From contig CANNGN010000001.1 of the NCBI GenBank assembly GCA_947504195.1, positions 248,001-312,000 of the forward strand: 64,000 nt of DNA, written 5' to 3'. The notes under the pieces were generated by a model that worked only from the letters and a program-made list of their open reading frames with translations, was not told where the DNA came from and did not search any database. This DNA comes from an uncultured Vibrio sp. Lineage in GTDB: Bacteria; Pseudomonadota; Gammaproteobacteria; Enterobacterales; Vibrionaceae. The position numbers and the translations under genes are program-made. Shown here piece by piece: positions 47,042 to 56,545 of this stretch. Position 1 is the stretch's first letter, and every line of letters begins with the position of its first letter.

Positions 47042-48997
47042 ATGACTGAAGCACTATTGAATATTGTCGGTGTGAGTCGTTGCTTTGCTGCCGGAGAGCA
47101 GGACTTGACGGTGTTAAAGGAGATTGATCTTAAGATTCACCGTGGTGAAATGATCGCGATTATCGGTACCTCTGGTTCAGGAAAATCTACCTTGATGAAC
47201 ATTCTTGGTTGTCTTGATAAGCCAAGTAAAGGGCGTTATTTCATCAACGGACAAGATACATCGGCTATGGGGGAAGATGATCTCGCGAAACTGCGACGAG
47301 AATATTTTGGTTTTATCTTTCAACGCTATCACCTTTTAGGAGATTTGACCGCGCTCGGCAACGTTGAAGTCCCCGCCTTGTATGCCAATGAAGACAAGCA
47401 CTCTAGACAAGAAAAGGCAGCAAAATATCTGACTAGACTCGGATTAAGTGATCGCTTAGATCACAAGCCCAGTCAACTGAGTGGTGGGCAACAGCAGCGT
47501 GTCAGTGTCGCCAGAGCCCTAGTGAATGGTGGTGATGTCATTCTTGCCGATGAGCCAACCGGTGCATTGGATAGCAGCAGTGGCGAAGAAATGATGAAAC
47601 TTCTTCAAGAACTTCATAAAGATGGGCACACCATTATTTTAGTGACCCATGACCCGCATGTCGCGAGCTTTGCTGAACGAGTGATTGAAATCAAAGATGG
47701 TGAGATTATTCGCGATACTCAACATTGTGCAATAGACAGCAATAGTCAACGTCAAGTACCGAGTGCCAAAGAGAGAAAGCCCAAAGTAAAAATGGCCATT
47801 AACTGGGCAGGGCATATGGAAGCGTTGAAAATGGCACTACTCGCCATGTCGAATCATCGCTTACGTACCTTTCTTACCATGCTCGGAATTATTATCGGTA
47901 TTGCCTCTGTGGTTTCTGTGGTGGCGTTGGGCACGGGATCGCAGCAAACGATTTTGGATAATATTGCTTCAATGGGTACCAATACCATTGAGATCAAACC
48001 CGGAACAGGACTAGGGGATCGCCGAGCTGGGCGAGTTAGGTCACTCACAGCAGAGGATGCCTTAGCACTCAAGACATTGTCATTTGTTGATAGTGTGACG
48101 CCCACGGTACGAGCCAATGTTGTCATTCGGTATTCGAGTGAAACGGTGAGTGGTTCTGTTCAGGGAGTGGGTACTGAATTCTTTCGGGTGCGGGGGTATT
48201 CGTTAGCGCAAGGGCAGTATTTTGACCAGGCAAGTGTCGATACGTTGGAACAAGTTGCAATTATTGACGCCAACACAGAAGAAGAACTCTTTTCTGATGG
48301 TGACGCACTCGGCAGTGTTATCTTTCTTGGTCGCCTTCCGGTTCGAGTGATTGGTGTTGCTGAGCCGATTGAAAGTGTGTCAGACAACAGTGATGAACTT
48401 AATATCTGGTTGCCTTACACCACGGTTTCCGGACGGATATTTCGGCAAAACTACGTTAACGATATCACGATAAGAGTGAAAGATAGTGTATCCAGTGATG
48501 CAGCCGAGCAGGGGATCATTAGCTTGCTCACTATGCGTCATGGCTTGGTTGATTTCTTCACGATCAACACTGATACGGTGCGCAAAAGTATCGAGCAAAC
48601 TTCAGAAACCATGACATTACTCATTTCAGCCATTGCCTTTATCTCGCTTGTGGTTGGTGGCATTGGGGTAATGAATATTATGTTGGTTTCCGTGACCGAA
48701 CGAACACGAGAAATTGGTATACGAATGGCCGTAGGCGCAAGGCAAATGGATATCATGCGCCAGTTCTTAATTGAAGCGGTATTGGTCTGCTTTTGTGGGG
48801 GTGGTTTGGGCATTGGACTCGCCTATCTCGTTGGCGTTATTTTTTCCTATACCAATAGCGGATTTTCGATGATCTATACCAGTTCTTCCATCATTGCGGC
48901 ATTCGCCTGTTCAACATTAATTGGTGTTTTGTTTGGCTATTTGCCAGCCCGAAATGCCGCAAAACTCAACCCAGTTGATGCACTCTCAAGAGATTAA
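47042..48997 (+). CDS. macB: MacB-like ABC efflux transporter (ATPase-permease fusion)
   Basis: 651 aa. The N-terminal ATPase has Walker A GTSGSGKST, signature LSGGQQQRVSVARAL and Walker B VILADEPTGALD. A membrane part follows with four helices (about 275-295, then three between 525 and 640) and a large periplasmic domain between the first two, the mechanotransmission layout of MacB (648 aa in E. coli). With MacA and an outer-membrane factor it expels macrolides, lipids or peptides from the periplasm. Cargo here is unknown. Confidence 0.93.
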   Translation: MTEALLNIVGVSRCFAAGEQDLTVLKEIDLKIHRGEMIAIIGTSGSGKSTLMNILGCLDKPSKGRYFINGQDTSAMGEDDLAKLRREYFGFIFQRYHLLGDLTALGNVEVPALYANEDKHSRQEKAAKYLTRLGLSDRLDHKPSQLSGGQQQRVSVARALVNGGDVILADEPTGALDSSSGEEMMKLLQELHKDGHTIILVTHDPHVASFAERVIEIKDGEIIRDTQHCAIDSNSQRQVPSAKERKPKVKMAINWAGHMEALKMALLAMSNHRLRTFLTMLGIIIGIASVVSVVALGTGSQQTILDNIASMGTNTIEIKPGTGLGDRRAGRVRSLTAEDALALKTLSFVDSVTPTVRANVVIRYSSETVSGSVQGVGTEFFRVRGYSLAQGQYFDQASVDTLEQVAIIDANTEEELFSDGDALGSVIFLGRLPVRVIGVAEPIESVSDNSDELNIWLPYTTVSGRIFRQNYVNDITIRVKDSVSSDAAEQGIISLLTMRHGLVDFFTINTDTVRKSIEQTSETMTLLISAIAFISLVVGGIGVMNIMLVSVTERTREIGIRMAVGARQMDIMRQFLIEAVLVCFCGGGLGIGLAYLVGVIFSYTNSGFSMIYTSSSIIAAFACSTLIGVLFGYLPARNAAKLNPVDALSRD

Positions 48998-49012
48998 GGT
49001 GAGGAAGATATA

Positions 49013-50398
49013 ATGAAAATAAGTAGATTCAATTTCATTACGGTGATGTTGTGCTCGACAACGTTAATTGGGTGCAGCACAACTCGCAGTGACTTTCATT
49101 CACCAGAACTCGATATATCTACAAATTGGTCTCAGACACAAGGCGAGAAAATTGAAGCGGTGCATCAGCCAAATAAATGGTGGGAATTATTTAACGACTC
49201 ACAGCTAGACAGTTTAATTGATCAGGTTTTTGCTTCAAATAGTGACTTGGCAAAGGCCACGTTGACCTTAAGAAAAGCTCGATTAGAAGCAGGGTTAAGC
49301 GAGAACAACAAATTGCCTAATCTCGGATTCTCAAACAAATCGTCACTTGAGTATGATATTGGTGATGACTCAACGGTGAGCTCTAGTTCGAGTTTGTCTC
49401 TAAGCTATGAATTGGATCTGTGGGGACGTGTCGATGCGGTTGCCGATGCGGATGAATGGATGGCGAAAGCGAGTTATCAAGATAGAGAAAGCACCGCACA
49501 AAGCTTAGTCGTGACGACGGCAACGCTCTACTGGAAGGTAGGGTATCTCAATCAGATGATAGGATTAACCCAAAAGAATATCGATGGGACTGAGCACGTT
49601 GCAAGATTGACTCAAAATAAATACGACAGCGGTTCAGCGACTCGTTTGGAGGTCTTAGAGTCGAAGCAAGCTTTGTTTACTCAACAAATACAACTTAGCA
49701 AACTGCAACAAGAGTTAGCGGAAGCTCAAAATGCGATTTCGATCTTGGTTAATCAACCTTTACAGGACATAGGAATCCGTATTGACCAATTGTCGACGAT
49801 ACCGGTACCCGAGGTAGAAGCGGGGATACCTTCGGATCTGTTACTGCGCCGGCCGGACGTAAAAGCGACTTTATATGCGTTGAGATCTTCTCTTGCTAAT
49901 CAAGATGCCGTAGCGTCTAGTTATATGCCAACAATTACCTTAACCAGCTCATTGAGTTCTTCTTCTTCAAATCTAATAGACTTACTTCAAAACCCCATCG
50001 CGACATTAGGCAGCGGCATAGTTCTCCCTTTTCTAGAATGGAATAAGATGAAACTAAACAAACGTATTTCTGAGATAGATTATGAGATTGCGGTGATAAA
50101 TTATCGAGAGACCATTTATCAAGCGTTGGAAGAGGTTGCAAATCTGCTGGCAACCAAAGAGAGCTACCGTCAACAAGGCAGCGTGTATCAGCAGCAGTAT
50201 CTTAATGCTCAGGAGATCGAACGTATCTATTCCAGTAAATACCAAAATGGCGCGAGCGATATGATTGACTGGATTAATGCGATGGAATTAAGGCGGAGTA
50301 TCGAATCGACGGTATTAGAAAACCGATATAACCAATTTGTTACCCAGATTAAACTTTATCAATCACTCGGTGGTGCCGATAGTGTTCCTCAAAGTTAA
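49013..50398 (+). CDS. NodT/TolC-type outer-membrane efflux lipoprotein
   Basis: 461 aa with lipobox LIGC. Two TolC-like repeats build the periplasmic alpha-barrel (WELFNDSQLDSLIDQVFASNSDL; SYELDLWGRVDAVADA; GIPSDLLLRRPDVKA). These motifs place it in the NodT family of RND/MFP-linked channels. As the last gene of the operon it provides a dedicated exit duct for the MacAB-like pump, unlike E. coli, where MacAB uses TolC encoded elsewhere. Confidence 0.92.
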   Translation: MKISRFNFITVMLCSTTLIGCSTTRSDFHSPELDISTNWSQTQGEKIEAVHQPNKWWELFNDSQLDSLIDQVFASNSDLAKATLTLRKARLEAGLSENNKLPNLGFSNKSSLEYDIGDDSTVSSSSSLSLSYELDLWGRVDAVADADEWMAKASYQDRESTAQSLVVTTATLYWKVGYLNQMIGLTQKNIDGTEHVARLTQNKYDSGSATRLEVLESKQALFTQQIQLSKLQQELAEAQNAISILVNQPLQDIGIRIDQLSTIPVPEVEAGIPSDLLLRRPDVKATLYALRSSLANQDAVASSYMPTITLTSSLSSSSSNLIDLLQNPIATLGSGIVLPFLEWNKMKLNKRISEIDYEIAVINYRETIYQALEEVANLLATKESYRQQGSVYQQQYLNAQEIERIYSSKYQNGASDMIDWINAMELRRSIESTVLENRYNQFVTQIKLYQSLGGADSVPQS

Positions 50399-50716
50399 CG
50401 TCCTAATCATGCCACGACCGAATCTTTATTGAATTATCACCTAGCAGCCTAAGGTCGTGTTTTGTATTTGCTATCGAGCAGCCTATCCGCGACCATTAAT
50501 TTCGGGATGATACTGCCGCACTTATCCAACTGTGGCCTAGAGCACATATAATCCTGCTGCGGTTCGGCAATCTATAGACACAAGACTCAGCCGATTCAAG
50601 CCAATGAGGTACGGTTTATTGCAAACTCAATGATTCTCATGGCCTTGTTTGAAAATAAATGGAGTTTACATGTTGAATAAACAGCGCATTTCTTTAGTGG
50701 TAAATTAAAGAATGTG
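50399..50716. other. Gene-free stretch after the efflux operon
   Basis: 318 bp without a supportable gene. CACGACC (50413-50419) could pair with GGTCGTG (50453-50459) over a long loop, followed by TTTTG, a weak terminator candidate. On the minus strand about 50465-50570 reads open for some 33 codons (including QQDYMCSRPQLDKCG) and may be a gene remnant, but I cannot assign it. Confidence 0.4.
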
Positions 50717-51589
50717 TTACTTGCTTTGAGAGTCATACAAATATTTAAAATGTTGTTCCAACGTTTTCTCGCCATAGGTTGGTGCGATCATATCTTGGGC
50801 ACAGACCGTCAGAAAGAACTCGAAAGGGCCACCAATACGTTCCGGGAGACGACGGGCGATAAGTAAAGAGGCGGTTCGAACCCAATCGGGTAAACAGGTT
50901 ATCTTGGCGGGATTTTGTTGAGTTGAAAACCCAAGTTCAGCAATGTCATTGATTGAGAGAATGTCTGGTCCACCGACATCTAATTCTGTGTCATTTCTAT
51001 CGATGGCTTCGAGGCAGAAATTGGCCAAATCACTTCCGTGAATAGGGTTGAGCTTAACCTCACCTTGGCCAAATACGTAAGCTCGACCTTGTTGGGCCAT
51101 CTTATAGTACTCTTCCAAATCTGAGAAAAAACCATTCGGTCGAATCACACATGGGGTGATTGCTTGAGCATTGAGAAGTTCGCTTGCAAACATTTCTTTC
51201 GCTTTAAGCAATCGTACACCCTGATAATTTGGAGCGTTAAAGGCAGAGATATAGATGAATTTTTTTACGCCCGATTTTTGTGCTTCCTTCAATAGGTTAC
51301 TGTTCGCCTGATAATCCACATCTTGATAGCCTAAGCCATCTTTTTGTTTTGTAATCCCGACACACGAAATAACGACATCAATATCGTCACAGCACCCTAT
51401 CAAACTAACGGGGTTGGTTACTTCTGCGATGGTGATCTGTTTATCGCTCAACCCCATTGTTTTTAGTTTGTGGTCGTGTCTTGCGAGCGCATAAAATTCA
51501 GCACCTGAACCTTGTAAAGCTCGGATAATGTAACTGCCTAGATAACCTGTGGCCCCTGCGACCAGAATGCGTTGCTTCAAATTGTTCAT
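50717..51589 (-). CDS. NAD(P)-binding SDR-family protein (NmrA-like)
   Basis: 290 aa from ATG 51587-51589 (AGAGG about eight bases upstream; in-frame TTG at 51595 less likely). Dinucleotide motif VAGATGYLGSYIIRALQGSG; VVISCVGITKQK and KFIYISAFNAPNYQG follow. The atypical SDR group includes NmrA-like sensors and complex I assembly-type proteins; the catalytic Tyr-Lys pair is not clear. It is divergent from a membrane-protein gene, with a palindrome between them. A decayed second copy of its 5' part and leader is present at 58.3-58.6 kb. Confidence 0.82.
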   Translation of the reverse strand: MNNLKQRILVAGATGYLGSYIIRALQGSGAEFYALARHDHKLKTMGLSDKQITIAEVTNPVSLIGCCDDIDVVISCVGITKQKDGLGYQDVDYQANSNLLKEAQKSGVKKFIYISAFNAPNYQGVRLLKAKEMFASELLNAQAITPCVIRPNGFFSDLEEYYKMAQQGRAYVFGQGEVKLNPIHGSDLANFCLEAIDRNDTELDVGGPDILSINDIAELGFSTQQNPAKITCLPDWVRTASLLIARRLPERIGGPFEFFLTVCAQDMIAPTYGEKTLEQHFKYLYDSQSK

Positions 51590-51646
51590 TCTCAAATCCT
51601 CTTACTATTAAGTCGTCGGTATTATCAACAAATTGATGGAAATTTA

Positions 51647-51666
51647 AATCACCATATCTGGTGATT
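51647..51666. promoter_or_regulatory. Palindrome between the SDR and membrane-protein genes
   Basis: AATCACCA-TATC-TGGTGATT, an 8-bp inverted repeat with 4-bp centre, 58 bp upstream of the SDR start and 59 bp upstream of the membrane-protein start. Likely an operator shared by the divergent genes. Its arms are conserved with compensating changes in the decayed copy at 58583-58605. Confidence 0.6.
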
Positions 51667-51724
51667 CTAAGCTTGGTCATGATTGTTAATCTGATTCTTT
51701 TTACAGAAAAGGAGACAGCTTGTC

Positions 51725-52381
51725 ATGACTTCAATTAAACAGGCTCAATATGCGCTTGTCGTGAACCTAGTATGTTTTGCTTATGGTTTCGCTCTGTTGG
51801 TGGGAAATTTTACTTACCTTGACGGGCCTTTTAACCATAGTCATACGATACTCGAGTCCTTGCTATCTGATGTTTATCTTTATATCAGTTGGAACGTGGC
51901 GATTTATTTTATCTATGGCATTTCCTTATTTGTTCTGAGCCTCTCATTTTTTAATTTAACAAGAAAAGTATCTCCAGACGTCGCTATCGCGATGCTAATT
52001 ATTGGCAGTATTTGGTCTGGTTTTATGCTTCTAAGTGGTGGTATTTCGATAGAAGCCATTCATCAAATTTCTAAGTTGTACCCTGAAAATAGCCAAGCTG
52101 CAATTGAACTTTGGCTAATGCTTGGCGTGATTCAAGAAAGTGTTGGTGGAGGCAATGAACTGGTTGGTTCGATATGGATTTCTTTGGTTTCTCTTTTATT
52201 GGTCGAAGAAGACAAACTAAGTCGGATGACAAAATGGATCGGGTTCTCGATAGCGATAATAGGGCTCGGAACCTTGGTTGATTCTGGAGATGTGTTTGCC
52301 AGTCTATTTGGCGTCGCGTTCATTGCTTGGTTTCTTCTAATGATTAAAGTGCTGCCATTGGCCTTTGCGGTTCAGCGTTAA
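51725..52381 (+). CDS. Six-helix membrane protein of unknown function
   Basis: 218 aa with about six hydrophobic helices and few charged residues outside loops (for example YISWNVAIYFIYGISLFVLSLSFF). The length and helix pattern are similar to DUF4386-type proteins, but no diagnostic motif could be confirmed. It faces the NmrA-like gene across a palindrome and is followed by a MalT-like regulator 157 bp downstream. Confidence 0.65.
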   Translation: MTSIKQAQYALVVNLVCFAYGFALLVGNFTYLDGPFNHSHTILESLLSDVYLYISWNVAIYFIYGISLFVLSLSFFNLTRKVSPDVAIAMLIIGSIWSGFMLLSGGISIEAIHQISKLYPENSQAAIELWLMLGVIQESVGGGNELVGSIWISLVSLLLVEEDKLSRMTKWIGFSIAIIGLGTLVDSGDVFASLFGVAFIAWFLLMIKVLPLAFAVQR

Positions 52382-52537
52382 TGATAATGCTACGGACTAA
52401 CTTGGCATCTGGTTAGAGCAACAGGTGTTGTGCGGTTATTTTTGCCGATCTTGAGTTGCACAGTGATGTCGAATATTGCATCTTAGATCTTAAATTTAGA
52501 CTTCATACTGGCTATTAATACCGATTAAGGGTGTACC

Positions 52538-55096
52538 ATGATTATCAAAACGAAGCTCTATTGCCCAGTACTTAAATCTAACGCCATTGCTAGGCCAATA
52601 TTGACAGAAAGGCTTGGCAGGGCGTTAGACATTAAACTCACGTTAGTTTCTGCTCCTGCTGGTTTTGGTAAAACTCAGTTGGTTGCCTCATGGTGCGCTG
52701 AAGCGAAAAACACGATTTGTTGGGTGTCGTTGGATTCAAAAGACAAAAATACCGATACCTTTGTGACTTACTTAATCGCCGCAATCAGAGAAATGGATAG
52801 CACACTTGTATTAGAGGCGTGGAACCTAGTGCAAGCAGGAAATGCGAACCACCAACATGTAATTACCTCGCTCACGAATGAATTAACGTATTACTCAGAT
52901 CAGATCACGATAGTGTTAGATGATTATCACCTTGTGGAGTCACTACAGGTAAACGAGTTAATGAATGCCCTCATTGAACAGTTACCGCATAACGTTCACA
53001 TCGTGCTTATTACGCGATCCGATCCCACGCTAGCTTTGGCAAAGTTAAGGGCATCAGGTGAGCTTCTTGAAATTAGGTCGTCCGATTTAAGGTTTAGTGA
53101 TGATGAAGCCAATGAGTATTTAAAGCTAAATACGACTGCAGACTTAAACCGAGCAAATATCGTTGCGGTGAATCATAAAGCTGAAGGATGGGCGGTTGGT
53201 TTGCAGTTGTCTTCTTTACTGTTTTCTAACAGTGACACGATTGAAGAAATCGTATCTCAGTTTACAGGTTCCAATACCTTTGTTCTGGATTATCTGACCG
53301 AAGAAGTTATCGCCAACCTGCCAAATTCAATTCGTCATTTCTTACTCGAAACCTCAATACTTAGCGAGTTATCTGTCGAACTTTGTAATGCTGTTTTGGA
53401 TATCGACAATAGCGCTGAACACCTTAGTTATTTAGAGCAAAATAATGTTTTTTTAATTCCTCTCGATAATCAAAAAACGTGGTTTCGTTACCACCATTTA
53501 TTTGCTGACGCGCTTATGACTCGAGCGCAAATGACCACAGAGCGAAGAGAAGAACTTAATTGGCGAATTGCAACCTGGTATGCGGATCGTGGGCGTCTAT
53601 CAGATGCGATTTCCTATGCCTTTTCGACTCGAAACACAGAGAAAGCATTAGAGCTTATTGAAACCCATTGGCCTCAACAGCGAGCTGATGGTCATGATTC
53701 TATACTGGTTGAATGGTTATCAAACATTGATATAGACGTTATTCAGAAATTTCCCGTGTTGGCTGGCTACTATGCACTTGCCATGCTCTATTCTAACCCT
53801 GAAAAAGGCATGTATTTGCTTGATACAACCAGAATATATTTTGAGAATTTAACGTCACGATTCACTCCTCAAGAGAACACAGCATTTGGCATTGTAAATA
53901 TCGGAGAAGCCTATATTCATGCTGCTCAAGGCAATACCGAAGAGGTGTTATTGAGAGTGCGAAATGCACAAGCGGTGCTCCCATTCGAAGAGCAGGTGTG
54001 GCGAGGCTCCTCCAGAGCGCTAGAAGGGATTGCCTTATGGCGCCAAGGAAACATTGAAAAAGCAGAAGATTGCCTTAAAGCCGCCGTTGCCAATATGGAT
54101 CATTCCAATGATCTAAGTGCTCAAATCACCAGTCGTTTTTTACTCGGTGATTATTACTATCAATTAGGTTGGCTAAACAAGGCGAAAAAGGCTGCCGAGA
54201 CAGCGGTGACAATGAATGAGCAGCACTCTGGATATACCGTCGAAGGAAGTGCAGATGTGTATCTATTGTTGGGCGAAATAGTGTTTGAACAAGGTGATAT
54301 TGTTAGCGCGCAAAACCTTCTTGATATCGCTAAGCAGTTCGGTGTGCTGGGTTTTATGCCCGAGGCTCGATACCGATATCCATTAATTGAAGGGAGAATA
54401 GCCTTAGCTCAAGGACAAGATGAACAAGCACAGCGCTTGTTTTATGAAGCTGATCAATGTTTCTGTGAACCGCCTAATCCGTGCCACCGTCCACCCTCTT
54501 TTTGGTTAAAGTTATATCAACTTAACAAGGGTAACTCGACCAGCGTGACACAGACTCCTCCTTTTGAACTTTCGGTTTCTAGTCATAGTTATTCTTATCT
54601 TCTCTATATGTTGGCAGAGCCGACCTCGCGGCTTGATGTCCAACAAGCTCTGCATTCTTTACCATTGAATCGGAGTTTTCCTTGCTTACTGTTTACGCAA
54701 AAAATTGCTGAAGTGTTACACGCTGTTGAAGTAAAGAACAGTGAGCTTGTTAGAGAGACGTTCGATCAACTAATACTCATTCAACAAGAACACCAGAATA
54801 CGATTTGGATGAGTGAGCTCGGTCCCATCCGTGAACTTATCGAATTGAACCAGATCAATGTTGAAAAACCGAATTCAGAGGTCATTGAAACGACGCTACT
54901 CGACCCATTAAGCACAAAAGAAACTGAAGTGCTGAAATGGCTAGATACAGAGCTAACCGGCCCTCAGATAGCATCTAAATTGTTTGTTAGCCTGAACACG
55001 TTTCGCACTCATACAAAAAGCATATATTCGAAGTTAGATGTGTCCAACCGTCGAGCGGCCATTAACAAAGCTCGCCAATACCAAATCCTCAATTAA
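52538..55096 (+). CDS. MalT-like LuxR-family transcriptional regulator
   Basis: 852-aa STAND-type activator. The N-terminal P-loop is VSAPAGFGKTQLVASWCAE (about residues 37-55), with IVLDDYHLV as Walker B, a winged/TPR sensor region (about 340-700) and a C-terminal LuxR HTH (LSTKETEVLKWLDTELTGPQIASKLFVSLNTFRTH, about 790-850). Same architecture as MalT (901 aa), which needs ATP and an inducer to oligomerise on DNA repeats. The neighbouring outer-membrane and small-protein genes are likely targets. Confidence 0.9.
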   Translation: MIIKTKLYCPVLKSNAIARPILTERLGRALDIKLTLVSAPAGFGKTQLVASWCAEAKNTICWVSLDSKDKNTDTFVTYLIAAIREMDSTLVLEAWNLVQAGNANHQHVITSLTNELTYYSDQITIVLDDYHLVESLQVNELMNALIEQLPHNVHIVLITRSDPTLALAKLRASGELLEIRSSDLRFSDDEANEYLKLNTTADLNRANIVAVNHKAEGWAVGLQLSSLLFSNSDTIEEIVSQFTGSNTFVLDYLTEEVIANLPNSIRHFLLETSILSELSVELCNAVLDIDNSAEHLSYLEQNNVFLIPLDNQKTWFRYHHLFADALMTRAQMTTERREELNWRIATWYADRGRLSDAISYAFSTRNTEKALELIETHWPQQRADGHDSILVEWLSNIDIDVIQKFPVLAGYYALAMLYSNPEKGMYLLDTTRIYFENLTSRFTPQENTAFGIVNIGEAYIHAAQGNTEEVLLRVRNAQAVLPFEEQVWRGSSRALEGIALWRQGNIEKAEDCLKAAVANMDHSNDLSAQITSRFLLGDYYYQLGWLNKAKKAAETAVTMNEQHSGYTVEGSADVYLLLGEIVFEQGDIVSAQNLLDIAKQFGVLGFMPEARYRYPLIEGRIALAQGQDEQAQRLFYEADQCFCEPPNPCHRPPSFWLKLYQLNKGNSTSVTQTPPFELSVSSHSYSYLLYMLAEPTSRLDVQQALHSLPLNRSFPCLLFTQKIAEVLHAVEVKNSELVRETFDQLILIQQEHQNTIWMSELGPIRELIELNQINVEKPNSEVIETTLLDPLSTKETEVLKWLDTELTGPQIASKLFVSLNTFRTHTKSIYSKLDVSNRRAAINKARQYQILN

Positions 55097-55158
55097 CCTA
55101 AATTATTAAATATCACATCATGTGGTGATGTGGGTAATCTGCACTGTGAGTAATCTAG

Positions 55159-55187
55159 TGGTTAAGCAATAAGGCTTAACCATTTTA
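55159..55187 (+). terminator. Hairpin in the leader of the outer-membrane protein gene
   Basis: TGGTTAAGC-aataag-GCTTAACCA, a perfect 9-bp stem followed by TTTTAG, ends 18 bp before the next start codon. It may terminate the luxR transcript and, if the barrel gene's promoter lies upstream of it, attenuate that gene. A second hairpin (CACATCA-N5-TGATGTG) is at 55114-55132, and TAATCT occurs twice at 16-bp spacing (55135 and 55151). Confidence 0.6.
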
Positions 55188-55204
55188 GAAATTAAGGACT
55201 CACT

Positions 55205-55774
55205 ATGAAGAACACTTTTAACACTGTTGCTATTGCCAGCTTATTACTTTTACCGTTCGGGTTTGCAAATGCGACCGATGGAGACGCGTCTTTTAAAGTA
55301 CTACTAGGTACCAAATCCCTTGAATCCGATTGGGGAGACGACGATGTGATGGACACTATCGGGTTTCAGTTTACCTACTTACCATCCTCTATGCCGCTAG
55401 GTGTTGCACTCGACTTTTACGGCAGTGGGAGTGAGAACAAAACCAATGGCGTGAAGACAGAAACCACTGTTGGTGAAATTAACCTAGGTTTACGTTGGCA
55501 AGCGCCTGTCTTAGCCGACTCATTTATGCCTTATTTAGGTGGTGGTGTAAGTTTCGCTGCAGCAGAACTTCAGACTGTCAATTCAGGCTCTAAGAATACT
55601 TATGAAGATGAGTCAACAGGCTACTGGGTTGGCGGTGGCGTAGATTACATTGTTGCTGACAATTGGTCTGTTGGTATTAATGCTCACTATTCAAGTATTG
55701 ATGTAAAACTGAATGGTAATGAGCAAGATGCTGGTGGGGTAACTTGGGGTGCGACCGTAGGTTATCATTTCTAA
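55205..55774 (+). CDS. Outer-membrane beta-barrel protein
   Basis: 189 aa with a signal peptide (AIASLLLLPFGFANA) and alternating hydrophobic strands ending in a terminal Phe (TWGATVGYHF), the mark of an eight-stranded outer-membrane barrel. GLRWQAPVLADSFMPYLGGGVSF is a typical OmpW/OprF-type barrel segment. ATTAAGGA precedes the ATG. It probably depends on the upstream LuxR regulator; ligand unknown. Confidence 0.8.
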   Translation: MKNTFNTVAIASLLLLPFGFANATDGDASFKVLLGTKSLESDWGDDDVMDTIGFQFTYLPSSMPLGVALDFYGSGSENKTNGVKTETTVGEINLGLRWQAPVLADSFMPYLGGGVSFAAAELQTVNSGSKNTYEDESTGYWVGGGVDYIVADNWSVGINAHYSSIDVKLNGNEQDAGGVTWGATVGYHF

Positions 55775-55795
55775 GTAAGATAAAGGCAGAAGCGC

Positions 55796-56029
55796 ATGAC
55801 AGATTCAGCAATGGATACTCCTAAAGCATATAAAATCTATGTAGCCGAAGCTCTTTCGTCTGATTGGCAAAAAACATTCACAAATTTGGCAATCAGACAC
55901 CGTGATGGTGGGACATGCATCACCGTTATTTGTCGTGACCAATCTGAGCTCCATGGGGTGATACGCATGGGGTTCAATATGGGGCTAACGCTGCATGCTG
56001 TTGTCGAAGAAGGCTACTTCATTGACTAG
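55796..56029 (+). CDS. Small protein linked to LuxR/MalT regulators
   Basis: 77 aa, soluble. YKIYVAEALSSDWQKTFTNLAIRHRDGGTCITVICRDQSELHGVIRMGFNMGLTLHAVVEE has the pattern of a small alpha/beta family (Y.I.V.G.L…W…, L.G.L.R..+LGL.L.SV) known to me mainly from other phyla and often next to MalT-like regulators; the match is from memory. 21 bp after the barrel gene, so in the same unit. Function unknown. Confidence 0.6.
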   Translation: MTDSAMDTPKAYKIYVAEALSSDWQKTFTNLAIRHRDGGTCITVICRDQSELHGVIRMGFNMGLTLHAVVEEGYFID

Positions 56030-56134
56030 TAACAAAAATGGCATCGCGGCTTCAAGGCTTCAGTTTGTGAACCTTTGGATAGCCGCGGTTCATTTAAAGC
56101 ATCTTAAACGTTTCCAATTTAAACTTTTTATCCA

Positions 56135-56156
56135 GTCCGTTCACATAAAAACGGAC
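56135..56156. promoter_or_regulatory. Inverted repeat before a membrane-protein gene
   Basis: GTCCGTT-N8-AACGGAC is a perfect 7-bp inverted repeat 20 bp before the start of the four-helix membrane protein. The size and spacing suit a TetR- or MarR-type operator; no such regulator is close by. Confidence 0.5.
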
Positions 56157-56176
56157 ATGTATAGAATAGGTTACCT

Positions 56177-56545
56177 ATGATCGAGCTTGCTGCAGTTTTG
56201 TATTCTGTAATGGTTGTCGCCGTGATTATCTTTCAATTTTGCTTAATTGGCGGAGCGCCTTGGGGAAGAATAACACAAGGGGGCACTCACGAAGGTTCTT
56301 TGCCAATTACTGGCCGAGTCTTCGCCCTAATATCTGTTTTTGTACTGTTCGCTATGGGAGCAGGAATTACGTCGGCTGCTAATATTGAACCGAATTGGCC
56401 GATCTGGACAACTTACGCCGCCCTAGGTGTACAAGCTCTTAGCATGATATTGAATTGGGTCACGCCATCTCAACTTGAAAGGCAGTTATGGGCACCAATT
56501 ACTACGCTGATGTTTTCATTGGCTGCTTATGTGGTACTAGGATGA
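56177..56545 (+). CDS. Four-helix membrane protein of unknown function
   Basis: 122 aa, four hydrophobic helices. FCLIGGAPWGRITQGGTHEGSLP sits between the first two and recurs in small membrane proteins of unknown function. It overlaps the M23 peptidase gene (ATGA), so the two are translated together. Confidence 0.65.
   Translation: MIELAAVLYSVMVVAVIIFQFCLIGGAPWGRITQGGTHEGSLPITGRVFALISVFVLFAMGAGITSAANIEPNWPIWTTYAALGVQALSMILNWVTPSQLERQLWAPITTLMFSLAAYVVLG

Noticed and set aside
50465..50570. Open minus-strand stretch after the efflux operon
   Set aside because: About 33 codons with no start or recognisable family; kept only as a note in the gene-free stretch.
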